Of a DNA stretch of 64,000 nucleotides, positions 13,555 through 27,830 are shown piece by piece. Below the pieces are notes generated by a model. It was not told where the DNA came from. It ran no database searches and saw nothing but the letters and a program-made list of their open reading frames with translations. This stretch comes from Notospermus geniculatus (taxonomy: Eukaryota > Nemertea > Pilidiophora > Heteronemertea > Lineidae). The DNA is taken from assembly GCA_002633025.1 (NCBI GenBank), contig NMRB01000096.1:358154-422153 (forward strand). Reading direction: 5' to 3'. Each line of letters opens with the position of its first letter. Position 1 is the first letter of the stretch. A program made the position numbers and the translations under genes.

Positions 13555-13900
13555 GTACGATTTCATGGAAGCAATGACACTTTGCCACATTGCTCTGGCT
13601 ATGTTTAGTAATGATTGTCAAAGAAGCAATGGTCAACCAGTGCTAAAAAATTGGGATTTTGGTCACCGTTGGAGTGCGTAATTTCAATTTGGCAAGGGAA
13701 GAAAATTGATGGATAGCCAATTGGTGAACAGAAATGATGATTTCCAAGGATTTTTTGCCACATTGCTACATGTACTTGGAGCCTATGCTTGGTCATGATT
13801 TCAAAGAAGCAATGGCCTTTTGCCATGTTGCTTCTGATACCGGTATGTTTGGTAATGCTTTCATAGAAGCAATTGCCAATTGCCACTGTGTCCATCCATG
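13555..13900. repeat. Degenerate minisatellite around GAAGCAATG
   Basis: The motif GAAGCAATG followed by TTTGCCACATTGCT recurs at about 13567, 13622, 13806 and 13866, with partial copies between. Spacing is irregular (55-70 bp). Confidence 0.5.
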
Positions 13901-13925
13901 GGTACAGGTAAACGGTATTCCCTGA

Positions 13926-16581
13926 GTCTTGAATATTCTACTGGACACCCTCCATCAGCTGCTCACCCTGGTCACTCCTGACCATGGTAATTATCCTGAG
14001 GTAGAGCGATATGAGATTACAGTTTACTCATTATGGCTGCATTGTTAAAAGCGATTGACCTTTAACCTGGCTTTTGAAACGCTCTGTTGCCGTTTCACGC
14101 CTTCATTGTGTTTGTGATTGGAACTTGGGGCTATGGACTCCGGTGATCATTTGAGATCATTAGTCCGGGGTCAAAAGGAAGTGAGAAAAACAGTGAGGGG
14201 CAGTCCCTTCTGTTGAATCAGAATGGGTTTGGACCCTTTTGAAAAGTTGGGGGTTGGAATGGGTGTCATCCCTCAGTAGGCAACTCATGACTTTTCTGTC
14301 TGTCAGGTTGGGCAGCGAGAGAATCGGAGTTGTAATGTCAGTCTGATGACCTAATGTCAGCCAATTAAAAGCCTCTACTTCTACATTCCCAATTGATCGA
14401 CACCTCACAAGTAACTGGAAATTGGTCTCAACCACTGCGCACCATCAACAAGCCAAGTATGTAGCCTGACTGACCGCCATTCATATTTATGTTTGGAATA
14501 TGACTTGCCTGGGAATGTTACCATTGAAAGAAGGCACTGGTTGTCTTAGCAATGAGTTGAGATGCAGTTGCTCTGGGCCTTTTTCTGTAGCAGTGTATCC
14601 AATCTAATCTGTGTTACTTTCATCCAATGCTCGAGATGCTCGTACAATTACCTTTGTCAGAATAATGACTGTGTCAGAGCAAAACAACTTTTTGTCATCA
14701 TTTGAAAGGCTCCAAGGGGTCACATTAGTTCAGGACTGAAATAGCTTGCGTGAGATTCTAGCTGTTTATCATTTAACAGCTGATTTCATACTTTAATTTC
14801 ACAAAAGATTTTCGGTTGAATGGACTTTGGTGTGATAGTCGTCCAGGGCTGAAACCCAGGAAGGAAGGTTCACATCGTAATACGCTGAGCTGACGGCAGG
14901 TTCGTCATAATGAACAAGGGAACTCATTCAGGTGAACTAATGGTGAATCCAAGGTTGCTTCCTTCAGGCACTTCACAGTGTCGCCTGGCCCCTTGTCTTT
15001 GGCTCACTCTTAGGTGGAGTACAACAAAACAGGCCACACTTTGAAGTTTACTACCTCACTCTAACTCATGCTGATCGAGTTCTTGGGTTTCCGACAAAGA
15101 AGGGGTGAGAGGGTCTCATACAACTGTATTTGGAGTTAACACTGAGGTGTTATGTAGGCTATCCCTAACCTGGGCTGAGGGATGAGGTAATTAAGCAGTT
15201 TAATGAGAGCCACACTATGACAGCAGGCATGGTGATTCGGACTGTAGGTCTCCTGGTGACAAACTGAATCCTGTGTTACTACACCATTGCTGCTCGGTGG
15301 CATTCACCAATCGCACTGTTTTGAAAGAATTGGTTTCCATAGTGACTTTGAGTAGCTTGAGATGGCCTCTTCTGTACTCAGAGCCAATGCTATGGCTTCG
15401 GCCCTGACGGAAAAATCTAATACAATGCCAGGAGCTCTCAAAAAATCCACCGTGTTGTGAGAAAAGGCCATGTCACTTGATCCATTCGTCCCCTGATATA
15501 TCTGGAGTTCCTTTCACAAGTCGCACCAGAAATAGATGGATTTCCATCGGGTGACAGAGTCTGGTCTTATACCTGATTTCACTGTCACAATTGAAGGGGT
15601 ACCAGATTCCAATCTTGAGTTGACATGCCCAAGCCGACAACTGACTATATCCAGCATGTCACAGCCAAAATAGCCATGGAATGTCAACTCCTTATCATCG
15701 CTTCAGAGCCTCCCCTTGTAGAACTGTCATTATCGAGTTGATAACAACGTGATTTCATCCCTGAATAACTGAGGGGGTCATCAGTGCCTCAAGACGGGAG
15801 ACCCGTCTGAAAAACTCTTCGCCCCTGCCTTAGATTTCATTGTAGCTCTAACATCCCTGCATTCTTGGTTCAATTCCAAGAGACCCCTTTGAGAAGTTGA
15901 ATCTGTTGGCGGCACACGTGCTCTCTGGAGCTCTGCTGTCGCCTGCTCTGGGGCAGAAGCGATGCAATGTCATGAAACAGCACTCATTCAGTCTATGGCT
16001 CTGGTTTCTGCCTGCTCTCGGTTAGAAGTCGAGCAATATCTTGAAAGCTTAATGGTACTCATCCTCTACGAGGGCTCTAGTTTCCTTTAGATGGAAATCA
16101 CCCAACATACCCATCACATTTGGCCTTGGCTTCTGAATCAATTCAGCATCTTCTTGCTGTGCATCAGGGCACTGCTGTAATAGACTGGCCAATCCAGATT
16201 ACCAATAATACGATTGAGAAGGCCATCTCAAGACCTCCGCAAATAGATGATCAAATATTTACGAAGGCTGTTTCAATTTCATGCATTCCTTGAGCATGTT
16301 GCTGATGCTCAAGAAGATATGACTTGTCTTGGAGTCTTAGAAGAATGTGAATTGACTGGCATGATGTGAATCAACATACTTGGTGTTATTTTAGGTGTGA
16401 AATCGGTCTCAATGTCAATTAAGTTTTCATGAGGTAAGATGCTGAATCTTATCTTAGTTTTGATACGGGCAGGATGCTGTCAGCTGCCCAGGAGAGAACT
16501 ATCCTTGGAATGCATGAAATGCATCAGTTTTAAGTGATTTTAAGTTCTCCCTCTTGATAACTTATTTTGAATTGACTCTAA
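13926..16581. other. Non-coding stretch
   Basis: Mixed-composition unique DNA. I see no coding exon, RNA gene or clear repeat. Confidence 0.45.
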
Positions 16582-16713
16582 GGCTTCCTTTACATAAGAG
16601 TATACGGTATACAAAAACGCCGGTTAACAAAGGGTTCAAATGGATTCACGACAATGAAGCCATTGTTAACAGGCATTTTCGTACACTGTATACTTCTATG
16701 TGAAGAAACCCAA
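16582..16713. mobile_element. Short palindromic MITE-like element, about 130 bp
   Basis: The left arm (ACATAAGAGTATACGGTATAC...GTTAACA) and the complement of the right arm (ACATAGAAGTATACAGTGTAC...GTTAACA) align for about 48 bp with few mismatches. No coding capacity. Confidence 0.7.
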
Positions 16714-19700
16714 ACGTGCGACCATACTGAAACTGCCATGACTGTGAGATTCTTCAGTTCATTCAACTGATAGTATCATTTCAGGACATCAAATCAATTT
16801 TCCATCTAAAGAGTGAAAAACCATACCACTTGTCACTAATTTTAATAGACTATCTGTTTATACATCTCGCAGCCAATGTACAAATTCCTCAAAGTATTAC
16901 GCCAAGAGTATTTAGCCAGTACTTCAAAACAAGAGGGCTCATTTTTGTGAATGTTTTAGCAAATTCCATCTCTAATGGATTTATGAAGAGGTGACCGACT
17001 AATTCGAGTGTATGAATTAATGCCAAATATACATGACAAGTGTTATTGGTCGGCCAGATCCTGAGAATGAGGACACTTTCTCATGTGTCCATTTAACCCT
17101 TACAGATGAATCAATCACAACCGACCAACCCAACCACCCACCCACGCAACCTACTGGCCAAGTACCAGTACCCAACCAGCCCAAACACGAGAAATACAAT
17201 CAGTCATCACTATTGAGTTTGCATACCCTCACTGCCACCCCTAAAATAAAATCCTCGCAACCAATAATCTATTTTCCCAGTATGAATTATTGAATGACGG
17301 TGGCGTATTGCCGGCATGTTTAGCGATATTAGTATGCAGATGAGCTAGCAAGGTATGGTCATGGGTGGCGATCAATAGTGCATTATGGGATTAGAGGTGT
17401 GCTGTATCCCCGCACGTTGGGAAATTGTGCTGGAGTCATGTACCTCAGTGAGACACCATCCACCATGCATCCGTAATTGGCAATCTTGGCAGAAATGCCA
17501 TTCATGAAGAAGATAGATTTGTATTGTGGCAATTTACAAAGCTGTCATTACTGTCGTCGACAGCTTTTGCCATTTTCATGGCTGCCAACTGCGTTATGGA
17601 GTAGGGCCAGGCAAACCATCCACACAGCTCTACCATCATACACCAACTTCGTGTGTTGGACCTTTCGATTACCAATTCCATGGCTGCCAAAGTCAGTGCT
17701 AAACTATGGAGTAGGGCCACAAACCCTCCACGATTACCATTTACACACCACCATTGAGTGCTTGACTCTAACCACTGACATTCCATCATGATGCCAAGCA
17801 CAAAAGAAGTTATGCGCAGATTCCCTTCAATTCCGCCGCGCTGCATGTGCCATGTGTGACAGAGATTCCGCTGCGATCTCGCTTGGCGATGACGGCGGCC
17901 ATGTTGGGGTGGTTGCTGTCTTTCCCTGCTGTGGTGCCGTGGGGTCAAAAGACACGTTTTAGGCCAAGGTCCTCTGCTGCAGTCACACGTCATAGCAAAA
18001 CTGTGTTGTTAGGAAGTCTGTTTTCAAAACACAGCCCCCTGTTTGATCAACGTCTGGGACAGTAAGGCACCATTTTATGCCTCTTGAATGGGTCCTTATT
18101 CGTTGACAATATTGTTGCGATAACAATGGATAGGGAGACTCAGTTGAAAGCAGTCTCATGAAGGAATTTATATATAGCTCAGGCGTGAAAAAAAACACTC
18201 ATGATCTTGCAATGATATCATTGAAAATATCACAATCTCTTGACCCTCATTGTTGTTGAGTCATATTAGGATTTTGACACAATCTGTTGTATTTTTCGTT
18301 CATTTGTTGGGTTCTTGAGAACTTTAACACATCTGTGAGTGAAGTACATTTTGTAAGGGAACCAACCCATAGCGTTGCCATCTGGTTGATTAGGCACAAT
18401 TAGATCCAAAATTATTTTTCTCCATCTTCCTTATTTCAGAGTCCATTAACTTCCTTGAAAAGCAAAGATGTTAAGGGCATTGATTTTGGCTTGATAGTGC
18501 TGACAAAATGCTTTCAATGGTGTGACGTCTATAGACGTGTGCTAAATTTTCTTTTCCTTGAAGTTGGTAGCACTAATTGACACCAAGTTAGAAAATTCGT
18601 GGAATAAATCTAAAATCTTGACCCCTGCATTTGGAGCCTAGTGTAGAGGGCAGCACCGATGGTCAGCCAGAATGATAGAAATCCTGATATCCTGCCTTGG
18701 CATCATCAACACCCTCAGAATCATCAGAATAATGCACTAACAGTAATAGAGATAAATATGGGGAAAAAACAGAAAGAAAATTGTTCCTTTGACATTTTAC
18801 ATATGACCTGGACTGTAGGTCAGCATTGACAACATCTATTGAAAAAGGGAGTCTATTGAAAATAACATTGTATGGTGAAAGCAGGTTTTTTTGTTGTTTT
18901 CTCTCGATGCATCTATAGCGAGGTATCCCGCGGTGACCTATAACTGACTCTGGGAGCTAATAGTAATTGCATTGATACACTGGTACATAATTTTGATTAC
19001 AAAACTATCAGTAGCTGTCTGTAGCTCAGGAGCATATCACAGACACAATTTATACAGCGAGATAAATAACCAATAGTCTACAGTATAGCAACAAAGTTTG
19101 AAACAAGGAGTGTGTGCACATGTAGGCAGCTTAGCTGGCATGCATGACTGAGCTGCTGCAGTTGCCAATACCTTAAATCCACCTATTGTGATATGGAACC
19201 TAAAGTTTAAAGTTCCTTTTTCTGTCAAAATGGTTCCTCATTGACATGCACTGTAAGTGCCACCTATCCATAGTTACCTGCACCTTTCTATAACGTTTCA
19301 CTTTGAACCCACTGTAAGACAACTTATTTTGAATGAACTGTTGAAAGACAACTCTAGTTCTGATGTTCTTGTCTGATTGACTACTGATCTCCTCTCATTT
19401 CCCAGCACATTTCAACTGAATACTCGACTTGTACTCTAAAAACTGGATTGGGTCAATCTTGTTTCTTGCAAACATTCCATGTTCCTTCCGTCTTGTATTT
19501 GGCGCATGAAATAGTTTCAGGTTGTTGTCTGTCAATTACATTTGTATATTACGCTCAGCTGCTTGTGGAGTCTGTTGGCAGCCTTCCAATGTGAGTAGGA
19601 TTGAAGCAGCTCATCATCCTCCCGACAGCCGCATTGGGAACCCGGGATGCTTCTGATGGAACCCACAAGGTTCCACAGGTGGCGAGGAATCTGTATTCCT

Positions 19701-22377
19701 TGAAACATTCACACTATAAAGTTTTTCATTACTCATTCTGTCAAACCACTGCCAATTTTTAAAAATCTTGTGTGAAAAAAATCTTGATTTTAACTGAATG
19801 GGCCCAAAATAGCCCTTGTGTCTACTCGACTTAAGATTCAGGCACCATCATAGGTACAAATTTCAACTTCTGGCATGTTGACCTGTGCATCGATTGATTT
19901 TACAAGCCAGCCGACGCTGAGAGAAAATTTCTGATTCCAGATTTCTTCAAGGTAGTTGGAGCAAAATATTTTTTTCCATATGATTGGTTTCTGCCTGAAA
20001 ACTTGTCTGTTTGTTTACAGTTCAGTTGCAGGTAGGCCTGCATATTGAAGGAAGTCATCCAGTTGGTAGTTTATGGTTAAACATAACATAGGTGTACCTT
20101 TACTTCTATTTTAGTGTTTTATTTAACATGCATGTTCCAATCGTGAGAAATAAAAGTTGTGAAAACTGTGGAAGCGAGGTTTAAGGTGAATCGTTTGTCG
20201 ATAAAACATCAGCTTGCAAAAAGAGATGGTAATGTACAATATATCCTGAAATTACGGTGTGTTCAACCCAGTACTTTCTCTGTGATATACGTCAGTACGT
20301 TGCACAATTGACCTCCCTTTATCCGCATACCTTCCTCAGCCGTGGCGCGGAAGGTAACCTTCAGTTCATCGCGGATGGTACGGGTACGTCACGCGTCTCT
20401 AATTGTCCAACTCTTTTGTATGAATTGACAAGATATCATCAGTTCCTGGGAGATGGAATATTAAGTTCAGACAATGAATTTTTCATCACATTCCTGACAG
20501 TGGGAGTGCTTCCCTGAAATATGTAAGGAAAATTGATCTGTCTTTGGCAGTCCTCCCATCTCTGTGATTCTTCTGGAGTGAGGACTTTGAGGTAACGGCA
20601 GCAGTTACATCTAAGGATGCAGGGTTGATACCTAGTTAGACTCATGAGTTGGAACACGAATATCTGGTTTTTGACTGCAAAATGTACCATCAATCTGTAA
20701 AAGAAGCCTACCATATCACTAGATCTCTGGCATATCTTGTTTTCATCAAGATACATACTCTGATAAGCCGAGTTGAATCATGCAGCTTTTCATACCGGCC
20801 AATCTGCAAGAACATGCAACTCGGCCTTGAAGATGGAGATAACCGCCAAGGTCCCAGCATCCACAGCATCTCTAATGACAGGTAACACGTTACCTTTCCT
20901 CAGAGGATTCTTGCCCATCTAGTGATAATCAGGCTAGAATTTTTTGGGAAGGTATACTAACACATTCTGGTAAGCTTCTTTTTATCTAAAATCTGTAGAG
21001 ATTCAAATCTTCACTGACATCTTTTCCTTGGTTGCATGGCAAACTTCCATTTTTTGTTGGGGGGGCATTTGGGGGGCATTATAGTGTTGGGACTGGTAAA
21101 ATTGCTCCCTCTGGCTATCTGTGTTCTTTTACTAATAGTCTGCATCAATGGTGAAAAAGTGCTTTATGTTTAGGCCTGTAAAAACTCAACAGGCTTTTCA
21201 ATCTTTATTGATACTTCATGTTACATGGTAACACTACACAGACTGAAGCTTGAGGGTTCATTCTTTAACTTTGTCATGTCTCATCAAACTGTTTACTATG
21301 TTCATCTAATGTGAGGTAAGCCCTGAGGCGAAACTTGCACTGCTGATATGACGGAATTTAATGGAGAAGTTAATGTCACTTCAGATGTTTCTCAGAACAG
21401 TTGGGTGATCTCTCAGTTGGAAATGATCTAATGGGCCTGATTCTGATGAGATCTGCCATTGTTGGCCTCAGATACTCAGTAATCTCTTGCAGGACCCCGC
21501 CCGTCTCACTGCTTGCACAAGGTTACCCTGGGATATCTTCAAAAGCACATAGTTATATGATCTAGTAAGTCATTTGACCCAGCCTGAGCGTTCATCGATT
21601 GCAAGTAATTCTTAGGATGGCGCCATAGATAGACTAAAGGTTCATCAATCCACTTTTGCTAATCCTGTCAAAGGGTAAATCCTTACCTTATTAGCATTCT
21701 TGTGTAGTACTATAGACTGCAGAGCTGGGAAGTTGTTGCTACTCTCTGCGTGAACTGGGTATGTATGGTGGTGAATGTGATACATCATACATATCAGTGA
21801 AAGTACAGGCAAATGAAGAAGCAGCAGGAAGCCATGCAGATGGTCATGGAACAAAATTTCATTTTTGCCATCTTTTCACTGAAATCTGCTATGGCGGTAT
21901 TCCTTTAATGATACTATGACCAGTGATGTCATATACCTTTAATGACAGTTGGACCTGTCACTGTTTTTCTAACCATTTTTCTGGCTCCTCTTACTGGTTT
22001 CCACGGAAATGGTAGTATAAAACTACAATGTTGGTATTAATGAAATGTTTTGATAGTTTTGAACTTGGACCTCTGGAGGAAGCTAATGATATTTTAGGTC
22101 ATTTCACAGCAAAGTTGTGTTTTGACAGCTAGAGTTGGTCAAAATCCTTTGATGGGTTTGGCTTTAGTAGGCCTGCCTATGATGGCAGCAGGAAGGTTGT
22201 CAGTGGTTTGTCTGATTTTGAACATCTTGGGTGTCAGCTTATGTCCATGATCAGCATGACCATTCATTAGAAAGCTCTGGAGGAGTGCATTTGGCCTAGT
22301 GATGGTTTGCCGCATTTACTGTTGAACCTCCCACAGCGGATACCTCTGCCAGGATACCACTGTAAGTTCAGTCCATA
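16714..22377. other. Non-coding stretch
   Basis: It includes a weak direct duplication at about 17576 and 17680 (ATGGCTGCCAA...GGAGTAGGGCCA) and a CpG-richer patch at 17825-17960. That patch could be a promoter or untranslated exon, but nothing proves it. Confidence 0.4.
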
Positions 22378-22476
22378 CAGTCATTTCTATTAATTGACCA
22401 TGTAGATCAGGACACCTCTCTATTAAGGACAGAATCCCATGATCCCGAAGATGAGCTTAATAGAGAGGTTCGACTG
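22378..22476 (-). mobile_element. Short TA-flanked MITE (GAACCTCTCTA family)
   Basis: On the minus strand it reads CAGTCGAACCTCTCTATTAA and ends near GAAATGACTG, with TA on both sides. It shares GAGGTGTCCTGAT and AATAGAAATGAC with the element at 62092. Confidence 0.6.
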
Positions 22477-23742
22477 TATTGTATTGTCAGAGCACATAAA
22501 GGCTGAATGAAGCCATATGCGACTGAGGATTTACGTCATGTATGTTGTAGCTGTTCCCAGTAGTTCTATTTAAATTAAGTTTACTGCTGATCATCATAAT
22601 TCAGGTCAAATTGCTGAAATAAATAACAAAAAGTGGCCATCTAAATTCTAAATGATGACATTACTTGGCTGGCTTCCCGTGGTTTTATACATACATGTAC
22701 TATATCATGGAATGTAGCGATAATACAACAAAATGTATAGAGTTGATCAATATTTCATTCTTATGATAAATGCAGAGTAATAGTCTGTATTTAGATGGGG
22801 ATGGTCTATCTGTGCATAAGTGGTTGGGAATGGCTTAATGGGAAACCCTGTACATCCTCCCTGGAGACGACACTCCTTACCTAGGCCTTGGGTGGATATG
22901 TGACTATGAATGGAGTGGCGTCTTTAATGTTGAACTTACATGGTTTCCTTCATTCAAAGAACATCCTTAACACCTACATATGTATCAAAAGGTTGCTTGG
23001 AGCAGAAAAAGGAGTATTGTTGCTTCCTTAGCAAAGGGTTATGAAAGAAAGATATTAGAACGTATCCATTCATGTATGTATGTTAATCATCAAGTTAATT
23101 GAAGTGTTAAATAAACATTAAGTGATGTATATCAGGTTATATGTATACCCACTTACAAATTAGCCAAAGCTCCATGGAGCTTGACTGAGCAGCTTATATG
23201 AAATTGAGATTGGATTGGTCTACTAGCTATCAGAATGCATGGAGCATGGTTGAAGCTTGTAAATAGAAGTAATCCATGAAATCTCCTGTGGAGGATACTG
23301 TTGAGTTTCTGCTACTTCTGACTTCCAACTTGCCAGAGACGCATTGTGTTCCAGGTCAGTTGAGGGCAGTTCAAGATAGTCAGCATGAAACAAATTCCCT
23401 GATTGCCCGTCCAGCCAGCGTCAGTTGTCATCATGTAAACAAACTAAATCCCAGGGCATATGGCGCTCCAAATCTACAATGATGGCACCACCAACTCATT
23501 ACTTCAACAGCCTTAGACTGAAATTCAGGCACCCATTTAAGTGCTGGGTAAATATTGGGTAGAGACTTGATGAAGGATTGGATTTAACACTTGAGAAGTG
23601 ATAATTGAGAATTGCAATATGTTGTGTAATACCGTGCTCACAGGTTGGCTTTTTCAAGTGCTAGGCCTAGACCAACATTGCTAGGTTACATGTACTTTAA
23701 TGACATAAGTATCGTTCAGATATTACGTAATGTTTGTTCGCT

Positions 23743-24176
23743 GGTAAGCATTGTGAAGCACTGACCCAGAAATTTTATGTAATTTATGCTGACAGATAAG
23801 CCAAGATTATTAGGTAATGTTATGCTTTATTCGAGCATTATAAAGCGCTGAGCCAAAATCTTATGAAGCACTGAGCCAGAAATATTATGCAATGTAATGC
23901 TCACCAGGTAAGCATTATGAAACAGTGAAGCAAGATTGTTAGGTAATGTTAGACTTTGTCAAACACAATGAGCCAAAGTCTTATGTAATGTTTTGTCCAC
24001 AGGTAATCATTATGAAGCACTGAGCGAGAAATATTATGCAATGTAATGCTCACCATATAAGTATTATGAAACAGGGAAGGAAGATTGTTAGGTAATGTTA
24101 TGCTTAGTCAAGCAAAATGAGCCAAAGTCTTATGTAATGTTCACAGGTAATCATTATGGAGCACTGAGCCAGAGAT
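23743..24176. repeat. Tandem repeat, 120-144-bp unit, about three copies
   Basis: The block ATGAAGCACTGAGCCAGAAA starts at 23872 and 24012 (140 bp apart), with diverged starts at 23753 and 24156. Each unit also contains smaller internal echoes of TTATGTAATGT and GGTAAGCATTATG. Confidence 0.75.
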
Positions 24177-26427
24177 ACTTGGCTCACAGGTTGACATCAA
24201 CCTAGGCTAGTATTAGAACAGATGAGGTAATCTACGCAGAACTCCCAACTTTTCTGACATTACATACTTCGGGAGAGATCTTCAAAGGTAGACCTAATTG
24301 CTCACACTATATTCTGAGGTATCTTCCAATGTGTTTGAAGTACCACACCTGGACTGTTACTAAAACAAGTGCTGTACATTTCAAAGCCGTTGGTTCTAAA
24401 ATACTTTAGTCTGATACATAATCGGTACTTATCACTGACCTAGGCCTTGAGGGCTAGGTGATGATATATGAGTGCCTTCTCACTAGAATCCTGTTCGGCA
24501 TGGGTGAAATCGCCTTCGGAGTGGCTCTCTATCAACAAACTGTAATTAATGAGGTACACGTTAGCTTTTCTCTTCTGGCAACTGAAGAGGTTACAAAACA
24601 ATATTTTTTTACCTGGCTATCCCTGCTTTGGCTCTGGGAATTGTTGTTAGCTGTTAGCTAGAAAATGGAGTTGTCAGAGGAAGGATACAAGAAAAATAAA
24701 GATTAGTACAGAATCAGAGAATTAGTTTGTTTAGAAGAGGGTTATTTACATATCTGGTGGCCAGTTAATGACAATTTCATCGCTGAACATTCCTGGAGAA
24801 GTCTGAGTTTCCTCTCAAGAATGTAAACAAAATGGTTGTTGCACTTTTTTTCGAAATGGGGAATTTCCTGCGGAAGAGGACGGATGTCAACAATGAAAAA
24901 AAGAAGGATGAGGACACATTTTCTCGTGGCAGACGGTCTGCTGGTGTAAAAGAATGTCGACACCAGAAAGATTGACCATAGTTCCTCATGATTGAGTGGT
25001 TGGTGCTGTTGAGGGGCCAATATTTCCAAACGCCACTCTAACAGCCAAAATGTACTTTGGCAAATTCTTGTTGAATGAAGCCAAGATGAGGACATCCATC
25101 CTCTGAACCATATGGCTTCATGTTCCAATCACCAGGTAATAGATCGACTGATGCTATCTCTCTGACTCACTTGGTCAGCCCTGGATCTTGTTGACCCCTT
25201 GCTGACAGCTACTGGAGCTTGTTACCATGATTACAAGAAGTTACCGATTACATTACAGGTGAGGCAAGTATCTTGTCAGAGATGTTAACCCATTGATTGC
25301 AAAGGACAAATGACAGTGCCAGTATAGTTTTGTGGTTCAGTTCCCACGTGAGAGTTTTCTGGCCCCGGTTGGCTCTCTTTGGACACCTCAACCACAGAAA
25401 ACGGGGGGTAGTCATTTATGTCAGCTTAAGTCCAAAGGAAATCAACAATGATGGATTGTCCATTGATGAGAGCCGACTCACAAAAACTCACATGTGGCGC
25501 AGTGCCATACCAATCCGTAAAGCCTTGAAGACTGCCCAAGTCTAATCCACCAACTGATGGAGACATGTCCCAGGAGAACCTTACAACCACTCCACACACT
25601 TCTTGTGGAGTATTCTTAGCCCATTCAGGCTGATAAGGAGAGATGAGAGCTGACAAGTCCTCTAGGGGATGCTGGGATGGTACTTCTGAAAAGATCATCG
25701 TCATGTGATCATCATCGTAGATTTTTCGTCTGGTATCACGATATCACGCAACGGAGGGATCAAACCTGGTCTCACCTCACCTCTTGATTGCTATGTAACT
25801 TGAACTCTTCTGCAGAAAAGACATAATAATGGCTTTTTTGCACAAATTTACCAAATGCTATGTGGTCCTATCAGACACTGATGTGATGCTTTATGAATTC
25901 CAATGCTTGGCAGCATCATTTAATCCTATAATTTCTAAAGCAATCATATTCCACGACCCATTTGTAATTATTAGCTTGCTTAATGGAGCCAGCTAATCAA
26001 GTGATTGCCTTTGCTCTATATTTATTTCTTATTAACCATTACTGTCAGAGTGTATGCTGTCCTCAATTCATCAATATATTGGCCAAGTAATTACGGTATT
26101 ACAAGTGTGATATGTGATGGAAGGATTCCTTTGGAAGGCTTCCCACAGGAATGTGAATTCAGGGCAATCAGAGCCAGTGTCACTTAATCGAGTGAACGAT
26201 GTCCTTCTTGATAGACTTCACATTGGTCATCATCTTGTCAAGAACCAGAGACTTGCAATGCCAATGAAGCATCCTTTGGACTACAGCAACCGTTCTTGGT
26301 AACCACTGGTTCTTCTCGCTTCCTACGCCCTACATCACCACACACAAACAGTGACATGGGGTACGAATGCTGAGAACCACTGATCACCTCAGGATCTAGT
26401 GGGTGGACGTAGCTGGCTACTATACTA
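24177..26427. other. Non-coding stretch
   Basis: No gene recognised. The 128-codon minus ORF at 24742-25128 has no family signature. Confidence 0.45.
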
Positions 26428-27047
26428 CAGTGGAACCCCGGTAACACGACCACCCACGGGACAGACCCAAAGTGGTCGCGTTAGCGGGGTGGTCGCCTTA
26501 CCGAAATCGGCCCGATGAGTGCCGATCCAGACCGAAGTAAACTGAGTGTCATATTTTCTTTTTTATCCATGTTTCGTTTAATAAACCAGACTAGACCATC
26601 TCCAGCCTGGCCTGATACTAGTAAGCAGATAGCCCACTGACACTGTGACGACTAGGATGGACGACTGGCAGGTGTGGAAATGGTGAATTCCGTGCAAATA
26701 TTGCGCCCGTCTCATGCTTAGGCCTGCCTTTTATGATCGCTGACCCCAACCGTCATGCACATGGCTTATGTCATGTGTTAATTGGTCCTGTTTGGTACAC
26801 ACAGACTGCTGACTCGCCTTTGTTTGATAATCAGACCACTAATTAGGTTGCCGGTGGTCGTGTTACCGAGGTGCTAATTGCCGCTTGGGACAGCCAAAGC
26901 TGTGGTCGCGGTCTGGATAGCGGGGTGGTCGCGTTAGTGAAACTCTCCAAAGGGAAATAAAGAGAAAAACAATCGGGACAATTGAAAACTGGTCGTCTTT
27001 CCGGGGTGGTCGCGTTATAGGGGTGGTCGTCGACCGGGGTTCCACTG
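26428..27047. mobile_element. 620-bp non-autonomous Tc1/mariner-pogo-like element
   Basis: Terminal inverted repeats CAGTGGAACCCCGGT are flanked by TA on both sides (26426-26427 and 27048-27049). Subterminal GGGGTGGTCGCGTTA repeats lie at about 26483, 26920 and 27003. TA duplication with CAGTGGAACC-type ends is typical of pogo/Tigger-like transposons. No transposase ORF is present. Confidence 0.8.
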
Positions 27048-27594
27048 TACAGTGTTGGAGCTCAGCTAGCGATCGGATCTGTATTAGCCCCCTTGTGCAA
27101 TCATCTGCATCCAAAAGAAACCCCTGATGTATATGTGAAGAATGATGACAAGTTTTCTGTCGTTTCATTAGTCTATCACCATTGATGAAGCTGAACAAGT
27201 ATTCCCAACAACAACATTGCATAGGTCACCGTTTGGGAAGGACTCTTGTGTAATACAAATGGTCGAATGGATAGGATAGTCAGAGATTGATGATGGCTCT
27301 TGTCAAATCGTGTTTTACCTTTGATTTGCCAGGCAACGAAAGGAGGACAAACTGATCAGTCATCACCAGTCAGGAAATTCAGCCATTATGGTGACTGAAA
27401 TTGCTGTATGATGGAAAAATGATGTGATGTCTGGTCGTACAATTAAGATCAGAGGAGGGATAGATCGAGATAGCTGTGTGTGTTCGTATGGTGATGCGTA
27501 CATCATTGGCAAGAGGATTTGGTATGTTGTTGTGAAAGGCTGTGAAAACCTCTCTCCTCTCAAATGACTCAAAGTGCAAAGCTCAACCTGGTAG

Positions 27595-27830
27595 TTCTGT
27601 GGTACAGATTTTACAGGATTCATAGATCTTGGCAGTTCTGTGGTACAGATTTTACAGGATACATAAATCTTGGCAATTCTGTGGTACAGATTTTACAGGA
27701 TTCATAGATCTTGGCAATTCTGTGGTACAGTTTTATAGGATCTTGGCAATTCTGTGGTACAGATTTTATAGGATTCATACAGCTTGGCAATTCTGTGGTA
27801 CAGTTTTATAGGATTCACACAGTTTTGATA
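27595..27830. repeat. 41-bp minisatellite, five to six units
   Basis: Units of TTCTGTGGTACAGATTTTAC plus AGGATTCATAGATCTTGGC repeat with shortened variants. It creates an artificial repetitive ORF. Confidence 0.85.

Noticed and set aside
17502-17993. 163-codon minus-strand ORF
   Set aside because: No domain, Trp/His-rich odd composition, and it crosses a local direct duplication. No splice or start context supports it.
24742-25128. 128-codon minus ORF
   Set aside because: No recognised family, no conserved motif and no codon-like pattern.
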